This document shows, in pieces, positions 33,704 through 44,400 of a DNA stretch of 52,166 nt. Source of the stretch: a bacterium. GTDB lineage: Bacteria > Planctomycetota > SZUA-567. The position numbers and the translations under genes are program-made. The notes beneath the pieces are model-generated. The model was not told the DNA's origin. It searched no databases and saw only the letters and a list, made by a program, of their open reading frames with translations. The number at the start of each line of letters is the position of its first letter. Position 1 is the stretch's first letter. Where the stretch lies: positions 1 to 52,166 of the forward strand of contig QKHZ01000268.1 of the NCBI GenBank assembly GCA_003249795.1. The letters run 5' to 3'.

Positions 33704-36700
33704 ACAGTTCGCTTGAGCAACTGGTTCAGGCAGCCCGTGAGGGAGATAAGCAAGCACTGAAAATATTGCGTGAAAACGGATATTTCGACCGCTTGCGCGC
33801 AGAGAAAGAAGGCTTGCCGCTCGTCTTTTCCCAACGCGGAATCTGGGCGCTGCATTACGCCGGCGCCAGAATGTCAGGCGCGTATAACATTACCGGCGCG
33901 TACCGGATTTCCGGAAACCTTTGTCCGCAATATCTTCAGGCAGCCGGACAGGCGCTTGTTGACCGGCACGAGTCCCTTCGTTGCCGTTTTTCCGGAGAAG
34001 ATCAGGAACCTCGTCAGTTTATCAGCATGTCGGCTGAATTCACACTGAGCCATCACAAACTTGATCCCGGCTTAACAAGTGAACAAATCCGCCGGAAGGT
34101 TACCGATGCCGCGGCGGTCGGTTTCGATTTACAGAAGGCTCCGCTATTCCGGATGCACTTGTTTGAGTTGGAAGCAGACCAATGGATTTTGCTGTTGGTC
34201 ATGCATCACATTATCGGCGACGGGTGGACAGTCGGCCTGCTGATTCATGAGTTAAATCTTCTGTATGGCGCTCTGGCAAAAGGGCAAACGCCTTCGCTTG
34301 AACTATCCGGTTCATGGACTTCATACGTACGCCAGCAGTGCCAGATTGTCGAGTCAGACGCTTTTAACTCCTGCCGCGATTTCTGGAAGAACACATATTC
34401 GCCAGTGCCTGAAGCGGTTTCACTTCCTGCAGACGCCGCGCGTCCTGCGCAACCAACTTACGCAGGAAATTGCCTTGCTGTGAATGTTCCGGAATCGGCA
34501 AATCACGCAATCGGTTCCCTCTCAAAAGAAACGAAAGCAGGCGCATTTACTGTTTTGGATACAGCGGTAAAACTTCTCTGTTGGAAATATACCGGCGCTG
34601 ACGATCAAGTCACCTTGTTTCCCTATTCCGGGCGGACCACGCCGGAGATGGAATCGACGACGGGGCTGTTTATGCGAACGCTTCCGCTTCGGATGCAGTG
34701 TCGTGAACAGATGAAAATTCGGGAATGCCTTGAAACGTCTCGCGACCACCTTTTCGACGTCTTTGAAAACCAGCCGTACTCACTTGACCTACTGTTGTCT
34801 GAACTTGGCGCATCAGCCGCATCCGCACCGCTAAGCCGGGTCATGGTCGTGTTACAGGAACAAGGACAGACGGATATCGCTCTGGGTGATCTGGATGTCG
34901 GCGAATACGATTGCGGATTTTATCCGGCGCTCTTTGATCTGGTTTTTGAATATGTCGATGGCAATCCTGCGGTTTTGCGGATTCATTACAGCGCGAATCT
35001 GTTTGAAGAAAAACGCGTCAACCGGATTGCGTCCCACCTGTTCACGCTGCTTGAAAATATGGCTGCAAATCCCGAACAATCTTGCGGACAGGTTTCATAT
35101 CTTTCAGCCGATGAGAGGAATACGGTCGTTCAAACATTCAACGGCCAAGCTGTTGTTGATTTCGGCGACGAGGCAAAACAGTCGTTTGTGGATCTGGTGC
35201 AGGCGCAATGGCAAAACGCTCCGCAGAATCCGGCAATTTTGCTGAACGGAAAGACATGGACAGCCTCACAAGCGTTATCGCTGATCGGACGGGTTGCAAA
35301 TTATCTGAACGATAAATTCAAACTGAATGCCGATGATCGCGTCGGGGTAGTTGTTGACCGCACAGAATGGTTGCCGCTGTTGATGCTGGGGATCATGCGT
35401 GCAGGCGGCTGTTATGTCCCGATCGATCCATCCTATCCCCCGGAGCGCGTCCGGTATATGCTCGAAGACGCGGGCTGCATAGCGGTGTTTGCCGACGAAA
35501 CCGGACACGCTGCATTGCCGCAGGATTTGCAGCTTGCTACTGTTGACCCGCAGGCAGTTCTTGATTCACCGGATTCGATGCCGGATTCGATGCCGGATAT
35601 CAAAGTCGGCCTCGGACAACTGGCATATATGATTTACACCTCAGGCTCAACCGGACGTCCCAAAGGGGTTCAGATTGAGCATCGCGGGATGGTGAATCTT
35701 GCGCTGGGTCTACGCAAGGCGTTTTCACCGGCTGCAGGGGATACTGTTCTGCAATTTGCCTCTTGTTCATTCGACGCTTCCGTATTTGATATGGTGATGG
35801 CGTTTGGCAGTGGTGCGGCGCTAGCAATGATCCCGCGAAAAACGCTGACCGAACCCGATGCATTCAGCAAATACATCCGCGACCACAATGTGACGATGGC
35901 GACACTAACGCCCGCGTTTGTTGAGGCGATGGAGCCGCAGGTGTTTTCCGGACTACGGTATATGATGACTGCCGGTGAAGCCGCGCGCCCTGCCAGTGCA
36001 CGGAACTTTCAAAAGCACCTTTGCTTTGTCAACGGGTATGGCCCGACGGAAACGACGATCTGCTCGAACTGGCATATCGTCGGCCCTGACGATCCGGTCG
36101 GTGAGTTGATTCCGGTTGGAGTACCGATGTATAACGACCGGATTTATATCATGGACGCATGCGGGCAACCGTGCGGCATCGGCATTCCGGGAGAAATCTG
36201 CATTGCCGGTGCAGGTGTCGGGCGAGGATATCACAATCGCCCGGAATTGACAGCGGCGGCGTTTACTCCTGATCCGTTTGGTGAAAATGAACGGATGTAC
36301 CGTACCGGAGATATCGGCTATTGGCTGGACTCGGGCAAGGTTGTTTGTATTGGCCGTCGGGACGGGCAGGTCAAAATTCGGGGCTTCCGAATTGAACTGG
36401 GTGAAGTAGAAAATGCACTCTGCCGCGCGGCCGGAGTGTCTGAAGCGGTGGCGGTTGTCATCAAAGACGCAACCGGTGTGATGCTGGCTGGATGCTATGT
36501 CGCATCTGAATTGGCGGATGAAAAAATCTTACGCAGGAAGCTGGCAGAACAGATCCCGGATTACATGATTCCTTCGGTTTTTGTCGGGCTGCATGAGTGG
36601 CCTCTGACTCCGGCTGGAAAAATTGATCGCAGCGCACTTGTCGAACTGGCGCGTCAGACGATTTGCTGCGGCAACGCAGACAGGGAACAAGAGGCGCAAG

Positions 36701-38340
36701 CTGACGAGGCGATGTCTGAACGTGAAGAGCTGATCGCATCGGTCTGGAAACAGGTTCTCGGCATTGCCGACGTGAAAAAGAATGACAGCTTTTACACCGT
36801 TGGCGGTGATTCTATCCGAGCGATCCGTGTTGTCCATGCACTGCGTGCTGTCGGTGTTGCAGTGACAGCGGCGGAACTGCTCGCAAATCCGACGATTGCC
36901 GCCCTCGCGCATGTGGTCCATCCTGAGCAATCTTCTGCCGCGATTGAAGACGCAAGCGGTTCATTTATCGGCACACCGGTGCAGCAATGGTTTGCATCCC
37001 AACAGCAAACAGAAGCCGGTAACAACCGGTTCAATCAGGCAACCTCTCTGCGTTTTAAACGGGCTGTCGAACCAGAGCATGTCCACCATGCCATTGATGC
37101 GCTTGCTTCTCATCATGCATCTCTCCGTCTTCGCATGACACATGCCGGCTCCGCGGATACGAAAGAGCGTTTCCAAATTCTTTCGACTGAGGAAGGCAAA
37201 CCCTATTTTATTCATGAACAGATTGATGCAAACCATGCGCAGGCGCTGGAGGAAATTGCTGAACGCTTGCACGCAATGACGAATCCTGTAACCGGGCCTG
37301 TATTCTGCGCAGCGTATATCACGTCGAATACAGACGCGCGGTTATTGCTGGTTGCGCATCATCTCTGCGTTGATTTTGTCACATGGGACATTCTGTGTGA
37401 TGACCTCGCCACCGCATTGGACGCATGTGTATCGGCAAATCAAGTCCGGTTGCCGGAATGTTCCTGCGGACTAAGGCAGTGGGTGAATGCGCTGGAAAAT
37501 CAGGCTGCTTCCGTTACAGAACAGCTCCCGTATTGGAAGAAACAACTGGCGGCATCGCCTGAAACCCTTGCCGGTTATTCAAGGCGTACTTCCTATAGCG
37601 AATGCGTTTCGTACTCGGTTCAGTTGTCCCCGGATGAGATTGCAGCCTTGCGGGAAAACGGTTTATCCTCGAACGGACTGGCGTGGCCGGATTTATTGCT
37701 TGCACTAACGTTTGCATCTGCCGGAACGGCTCTGCAGACCAACCAGTTGTCGATGATGCTGGAGACGGCCGGAAGAAAAGCATGGTGGCCGACTCCGGTT
37801 GCTGACCGCGTAGCCGGATGGTTCACGTCAATGTATCCAGTCTGTTGTGATGGCTGCACCCAACCGGCGAGTCGGGTCGTTTCCTCTGCCAGAAAAATGC
37901 TGCAAGAGGTTCCTGCTGGTGGCCTGTCGTTTGATATCCTTCGTTATTTCTCTGATGAAGGACGCCGCGACCTTTCACCGATTGAATTGCCGCAAATCCT
38001 GTTTCATTACGCAGGCGCTGCGGATGCAGAAATGGAAAACGATTGGTTTGCGCTGGAGGAAAATACTCCGGGCCGTCCAATTGCCCCAGAACGCAAGCGC
38101 GCAATCGCCATTGAGCTGGTTTTTGAAGAAACACGGGATGGTTCGCTACGCATCGACTGCTCTGCTCCGGCAGAACGAAACGAATTGGCTGATGCGATCC
38201 TGCAGGCATTTCAATCTCGTGTCAAGGAATTGATTGAAGCTTCCGGCAACAGGCAAACCGTTTCTCGCCTTGATTATGACGGCTTTGAAAATGACGCTGA
38301 GCTGGATGCGTTTCTGAAACAGCTTGCCCCGACATACTGA
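33700..38340 (+). CDS. NRPS1: C-A-T-E module
   Basis: 1546 residues. A helical N-terminal segment (about 1-35) may be a docking element. Condensation domain about 45-470 with intact H169-H170-x3-D174-G175. Adenylation domain about 490-985: YTSGSTGRPKG at 646-656, NGYGPTETTIC, YRTGD, and PAGKIDR carrying the catalytic Lys. By hand alignment to GrsA the ten pocket residues read D-A-F-T-M-A-G-I-C-K, seven of ten identical to the phenylalanine pocket of GrsA, so a hydrophobic or aromatic amino acid is likely. Carrier-domain Ser is S1038 (GGDSIRA). An epimerisation-type domain, about 1085-1530, has H1220-H1221 but an altered DF in place of DG. The start ATG overlaps the stop of the TAXI gene. There is no thioesterase. 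Confidence 0.88.
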   Translation: MNSSLEQLVQAAREGDKQALKILRENGYFDRLRAEKEGLPLVFSQRGIWALHYAGARMSGAYNITGAYRISGNLCPQYLQAAGQALVDRHESLRCRFSGEDQEPRQFISMSAEFTLSHHKLDPGLTSEQIRRKVTDAAAVGFDLQKAPLFRMHLFELEADQWILLLVMHHIIGDGWTVGLLIHELNLLYGALAKGQTPSLELSGSWTSYVRQQCQIVESDAFNSCRDFWKNTYSPVPEAVSLPADAARPAQPTYAGNCLAVNVPESANHAIGSLSKETKAGAFTVLDTAVKLLCWKYTGADDQVTLFPYSGRTTPEMESTTGLFMRTLPLRMQCREQMKIRECLETSRDHLFDVFENQPYSLDLLLSELGASAASAPLSRVMVVLQEQGQTDIALGDLDVGEYDCGFYPALFDLVFEYVDGNPAVLRIHYSANLFEEKRVNRIASHLFTLLENMAANPEQSCGQVSYLSADERNTVVQTFNGQAVVDFGDEAKQSFVDLVQAQWQNAPQNPAILLNGKTWTASQALSLIGRVANYLNDKFKLNADDRVGVVVDRTEWLPLLMLGIMRAGGCYVPIDPSYPPERVRYMLEDAGCIAVFADETGHAALPQDLQLATVDPQAVLDSPDSMPDSMPDIKVGLGQLAYMIYTSGSTGRPKGVQIEHRGMVNLALGLRKAFSPAAGDTVLQFASCSFDASVFDMVMAFGSGAALAMIPRKTLTEPDAFSKYIRDHNVTMATLTPAFVEAMEPQVFSGLRYMMTAGEAARPASARNFQKHLCFVNGYGPTETTICSNWHIVGPDDPVGELIPVGVPMYNDRIYIMDACGQPCGIGIPGEICIAGAGVGRGYHNRPELTAAAFTPDPFGENERMYRTGDIGYWLDSGKVVCIGRRDGQVKIRGFRIELGEVENALCRAAGVSEAVAVVIKDATGVMLAGCYVASELADEKILRRKLAEQIPDYMIPSVFVGLHEWPLTPAGKIDRSALVELARQTICCGNADREQEAQADEAMSEREELIASVWKQVLGIADVKKNDSFYTVGGDSIRAIRVVHALRAVGVAVTAAELLANPTIAALAHVVHPEQSSAAIEDASGSFIGTPVQQWFASQQQTEAGNNRFNQATSLRFKRAVEPEHVHHAIDALASHHASLRLRMTHAGSADTKERFQILSTEEGKPYFIHEQIDANHAQALEEIAERLHAMTNPVTGPVFCAAYITSNTDARLLLVAHHLCVDFVTWDILCDDLATALDACVSANQVRLPECSCGLRQWVNALENQAASVTEQLPYWKKQLAASPETLAGYSRRTSYSECVSYSVQLSPDEIAALRENGLSSNGLAWPDLLLALTFASAGTALQTNQLSMMLETAGRKAWWPTPVADRVAGWFTSMYPVCCDGCTQPASRVVSSARKMLQEVPAGGLSFDILRYFSDEGRRDLSPIELPQILFHYAGAADAEMENDWFALEENTPGRPIAPERKRAIAIELVFEETRDGSLRIDCSAPAERNELADAILQAFQSRVKELIEASGNRQTVSRLDYDGFENDAELDAFLKQLAPTY

Positions 38341-38404
38341 AACTCTTCACCTCACCTCTTATTGCATTGTTGTTATGCTTAATTGAAGACTTTCACATTC
38401 CCGT
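38341..38404. other. Convergent gap between NRPS1 and NRPS2
   Basis: 64 bases between two convergent stop codons. No hairpin with a T run is visible, so the ends of the two long NRPS transcripts may overlap. Confidence 0.4.
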
Positions 38405-41400
38405 TTACAGCATATTCAGCAGTTCTTTCTCGTCATCCGTCATCTCTTCGTCAGTCCCTGATTCATGAAGATCATTTTTCTCTGTCGAATCAGATACGCT
38501 GGCATCTTGTTTTTCTTTCTGTTCAAAATCGTCCTGATTGGTCGCGATCAGCTCTGCGATTTGACCAAAGGATGACGATTCATAAAGCGCACGTAGCTTG
38601 ATGTCAAAACCGAGTCGCGACCGGATACGTCCGGCAAAACGCATTGCCGCCAGACTATTGCCGCCAGCGTCAAAGAACGATTGCGCACGCGAGGCCGGCC
38701 ATGCAGAAAGAATCTCCTGCCAGATCTCGGCGAGATATTTTTCCGTATCGTTTTCCGGAACCAGTACGCTGTTTTGATCGGCATTCTCCTGCGGCTTTCG
38801 CTCCAGATAAATCTGCGTCAGCTTTTTCATATCCAGTTTATTGTTTGCCGTCAGCGGAAAACGATCCATGCAGATCAGGTCATCCGGAATCATATAATGG
38901 GCGAGTTGTCCGCGAAGGTAAACGCGCAATGCATCAAGATCACACTCTTTTGCCCGAACAAACGCAACCATGCGCTGTGCATCTGCAACTGCCCGTCCAG
39001 ACACCGTCACGCCGATCACCGCAGAGCCGTCAATCCCCGGATAAAGGTTGATCGCATTTTCGACCTGATCGGGTTCGATCCTGTGTCCGCGGATTTTGAG
39101 CTGCCTGTCCATGCGCCCGAGATAGGTGTAGGAACCGTCAGCCACACGCCGCATTTTGTCGCCGGAGCGGTAGACGCGTTTGCCATCCATCTGTGCCAAT
39201 GGTGACGCCGTAAATGCGCGGTCTGTTTCTTCGGGACGTTGATTGTAACCGGCAGCAAGGCACTCGCCGCTGATCAGAAGCTCGCCCGGAACACCGGTTG
39301 CGGCTGCATGTCCGAAGCGATCGATTAAATTGAATCCGGTATGACGGACAGGTTCGCCGACAGGGATTGGCAGGTTTCTATCCCAATCATTCTGATGCAT
39401 CCAGTAACAGGCAACTTCGACACAGGCTTCGGTCGGGCCATACAGGTTGCAGAGGATCTTGTCCTGATGGGCTGGATTTTCGTAGAAGCGTTCAATGAGT
39501 GACGCCGGAACGGACTCAGCCCCCAAAACGACCAGATCACCCGACCAGACGCCGCCATCAACTTCATCAAGCAGCGCAGAGAAATATGTCGGCGTCATGT
39601 TGGCGACAGTGCTGTTGTGATTGTGCATAAAGGCCGATAGCAGTGACGGATCATTGCGGGTCTCTTCATCCGGGACCAACAATAAGTGCCCGTGAAGCAA
39701 TGCGCCAAGCAAACTGTGCAGCGACGCATCAAACGGAATCGGCGGAATCCATGTCTCGCGAACCGGTGTACTGAGCTCATTGTACATGGTTTCAGCGATC
39801 CAGATACCGAGGTTGCGCAGAGACTGATGTCCGACAATCACGCCTTTTGGTTTTCCGGTTGATCCGCTCGTATAGATCATATACGCCGCGTCGTACAGTT
39901 TCACTTCCGAAAGTTTCTCCATTTGATCAGCAGGCTGCAACAGCTTATCCGGAGGAAAGATGACTGAAACAAGCGCGGCGATTTCGTTTGTGTCTTGCGC
40001 TGTAATCAGAACCGGATTGTCCAACTCTTCCAGAATCGACTTCAGCTGTGCCGTTGGTGCATCCGGCCACAACGGAAGATAGATGCCGCCGGAAAGCCAA
40101 ATGCCGAGAATGACCGGAACCACTTCTTCGCAACGAGGCAGTTGCATGCAGACCGGCGTTCCCGTTTGTACACCAGCTTGGTGCAGAACGGCTGCAACAT
40201 TCATCGCGCGATCAGCAATTTCTTTTCGGGAAAAACAATTGCCGCCGAACTGGACGCAAGGCGCCTGCGGATTTTCTGAAACCTTCTTCATGAACAGATC
40301 CATCACCGTCTGCCCGTCTTCTTGCAGATGAGAGTCGGAATGCGTTTCTGCTGCCGCGACTTCTGACTGTGGCTGTAATTCAAGGTCTGACAACAGCGTA
40401 TCCGGAGTACGGGTGAGAGTTCTCAACACATGCACCAGCTGCTGCCCGATCTGCCGGATGAATGCGCCGTCATAGCGGGATTCATTATAATGCACGGTGA
40501 TCGCAAAGTTCTGCGAGGGGTGAACCTCGATACTTAACTCATATTCAACTTCTTCATGCCCGCCGGGTTGACTGACCTTGAGGCCGGTATCGGTGAACGG
40601 TTGCAAAACAGAGTCATCCAGTGGATAGTTTTCAAAAACAAGGATATGGTTAAACCATGTTCCTGCAGGCATGGCAGAGATCTGCGCCCGCTTTTCCAAC
40701 CCGATCCGGTCATGCTGCAGTTGCGCAGCCAATTCTTTCGGCGATTTTATCTTATCCATACGCGCGCGGATCGGCAATGTCTGGATGCACAATCCCATAA
40801 TCGACTCAATCCCGTCAAGCGGTAAATCACGGCCGGAGCAGACTAACCCGAAAACGGTATCATCTGTTTCCGCGTGACGACTGAGCAACGCTGACCACGC
40901 TGTCTGGAAAACAACGCTCGGAGTGACGTTCCATTCGCGTGCCGTCTGTTCAAGACCTTCCCGCAAGTCGTTATCAAGATTGAATGCGTATTCATTCATC
41001 TGACGACCAGTTCCCGCCCGGGTCGGAGCGATGCCGGTTACTTCCACGAGGCCATCAAGATAATCTTCCCATGTGACAGCCGAGGCTGAAGACTTGTCAT
41101 CCGCTTCTCTTGCAGCCTGTATAAAGCGGCTATAGGGGACAGGCTCAGCAAGAACAGCAGGAGCGATGCCGGTGTACTGCCGGTATAACTGGCCGACCTC
41201 TTCAAGCATAATTCCGATGCACCAACCGTCGGCGATCAGGTGGGGATAGCTGTTGAGAAAACGCCAGCGATTGCCGTCAACCTGCACCAGTTTGCAGCGC
41301 AACAACGGCCCATGTTCAAGATCGAACGGCATCTGTCTGTCTTTTTCACAAAGCTCATCAAACAGGCGCTGCGGATTGTTACTTTGAATATCGTTTTTAC

Positions 41401-44400
41401 CGATCAACTCGAATAATGGCGGCAACTGTTTCAGCACAACCTGAAGCGGACTTCCGTCAGGGCTGTCGACAAACACAGTGCGCAAAACCGGATGCCGCTG
41501 CACAACCGTCTGCCATGCGCGCCGGAAACTTTCGGTGTCAAGCTCTCCTTCCAGATCGAACCAGAGTTGTTCGAAATACGCTGGTGATTCCGGTTCGCGT
41601 CTTGTGTGAAACAACATCCCTTCCTGCACCGGTGTCAGCGGATACGCGTCTTCAATTTCTTCCGGCCTGTACTGATAGCGCGAGCACACCGCCTCAAAGT
41701 CTGCTTGCGTAAGTGGCTGCGTCGTCAGATCCGATGCGGTGAGGATTGTTTCTGTTTGTTGCCCGCAGGTCTGGATAAGATCACGCAACGTCCGGATCGT
41801 TTCATTCAGGATGTCGCGTGCTTGCTGCTCGGTCACCTTGTCGGTGCGAATGTTTGCCTGCAGTGTAAACGTTCCGTTCTGGAAAAATAGGTCCAACTCC
41901 ATCGAAGCGGCCTGGGGACCAGCTGTTGACGAGGCTCCAGTCGGTTCGTGTGACGGAACGAAGAACGTGTCTTTACCGCTGAGGTCGGCAAGATAGTTGA
42001 AGACAATATCCGGCTCTTGTGTTGCTCTAAGTTTCTCCGCCTGCGGCAGGTCAGACAGATAACGGATCATCGCGTAATCAGTTCCGCGACGACTTGCCGT
42101 ACGCGATGCTTCTTTGGTCTGGATCAACAAATCAAGAAGACCTGAAGTCTCATCAATCGCGTCAAACCGTACCGGCCAGATTGAGGTGAACCACCCGACA
42201 GCCTGCGCCGGTTCATCGACCGGCCCTACAGCTTGTCTGCCGTGGCCTTCGATTAAAACACCCGATGCCTGCGGAGCGGTTTTATTCAATGCCTTGCGCA
42301 AAGCCGTCAGCGCAGCATCTGCAGCGGTAGCATTGCATGCGGCCAAAGGTTTCGTATTTAAATCGTGCAATGAGATATCGGTGCAATGTACTTCAATCGT
42401 TTTACTCTGCGGTTTAATATCGGAACTATTCTCCGTCGAGGTAAACGCTGGTTGCAATCCGTCAAGTGTTTCAAGCCAGAATTTCGCCGCGTATTCCATA
42501 CTTTGTTCAGTTGCAGATTCACTGGCGGCTTGCGTCCAGTCTGCAAACGAATCAATTGACGGTGTGACTTGCGCCGCAGAGCCTGATGAAATCAACTCAT
42601 ATGCGGCACGAAAATCTTCCAGCAGAAGATGCCAGCTGACGCCGTCAACAACAAGATGATGGGCAAGGAAAAAGACACGATCGCGCCCCCCTGTTTTGAA
42701 CAGCGTGATCCGGAACAGCGGCGCCTGATCAAGCCTGAACGCGGCTTGCTGCTCTGATGTGATGCGCGTAATCTGTGCCGTCGCATTCGGATCACCTGCC
42801 AGATCGACAACAGTGAAAAGATTGTCCGGAATGGTTGTCGGCTGAATGGTCTGGGTAACTTCAGCGTCTACGTTTGTGAATGTCGCCCGAAGCGCGTCAT
42901 GACGTTTCCAAAGGCTTTCAGTCGCCAAACGTACCGTTTGCGCAGAAAGGCTTGGCGTTTCAAACAGCAGCGCATGATTATAATGATGAAGGTTTTGCGT
43001 ATGCGTCTGGAAGAACCACGCCTGCATGGGCGACAGCGCAGCGATCCCCTGATACGGTTTGCGCTGGACGATCTCGGCACGGCTTGATGAATTCACGTGT
43101 TTGGCAAGTTCCGACAGCGTTCCTAACCGGAACAGGTCATTCATGCGGATCGGGTAACCGGCTTCTGTCATCCGTGCGACGATTTGCAGAGCTTTGATGG
43201 AGTCGCCGCCGAGTTCGAGGAAATGATCTTCCGGGTTTACCGTTTCGCACTTGAGAATATTTTTCCAGATTCCCGCCAGAGTTTCCTCCGTTGGTGTCAG
43301 TGGCTTTTGCGCCACAGCGCTGCGTTTGCCTGACGACAGCCGGATCTCGCCGAGTGCGCGGCGGTCGATTTTTCCGCTGACCGTAAGCGGCAGTTTCTCA
43401 AGACCGGCAATCCGGCGGGGAACCATATAGGACGGAAGCCGCTGTTCAAGATGAGTCCGGATCGCTGCCGTATCCACAACAGGGGAGTGAAACAGCGTTA
43501 ACGTTACCGAGTCGCCTTCATGCAAGACCATCACAGCGGCATGTTCGATTCCCGGGAATGTTTTGGCAACCTGCTCGATCTCTTCAGGCTCAATGCGGTG
43601 TCCCAGAATTTTGATCTGGGAATCCTTGCGTCCGGCAAAGACCAACTCACCCTCTTCTGTCCATCGCGCACGGTCACCGGTATTATACAGCCGACCGTAC
43701 GGGGATTCGACAAATGCATCTTCCGTCTGCTGCTGCAGGTTCAGATAACCCTGACTGAGTCCGGCACCACCAATATACAGCTGGCCATAGAGTCCGACAG
43801 CCTGCAGCGTTTGGTCATGATCCAGAACATACGCTGTCGTATTGAGAATCGGCTTGCCAATTGGAATGGCGTTGCCTGTCGCATCATTGACTAGATCCAC
43901 GTCATGCCATGTCGACTGCACGCAGGTCTCGGTCGGGCCGTACATATTGCAGACGCGAACGCCGGTGTTGGCCTCATGCGAGTAGAATTGGCGCACGATC
44001 TCGGCATGTAATGTTTCTGCGCCGAAATTCAGGTGACGGATCGACGGGAATACCGGATAGCGTCCGCGTTCAGTCAGAATCTGGAACTGGCTCGGGGTCA
44101 TGTCGAGCAGATCGATTGTATTTTTCTTGAGATACTCGCGCAGGCTGTAGCCGTCAGCGGCCATGTGTTCCGGCAGAATATGAAGCGTATGCCCATTCAA
44201 TAGAGAGCCGAACAAATGCTGAACAGAAACGTCAAACACAAAATGCGCGAGCATCGCCTCCCGAACCGTTTCACCAAGAGGCTGATAAATATCATCTGCC
44301 AGCCACTGCACAAGGTTCATCACCGACTGCTGCGTAATCATGACACCCTTGGGCGTACCGGTTGAGCCGGAAGTAAAGAGAATGTACGCCAGATCCTTCG

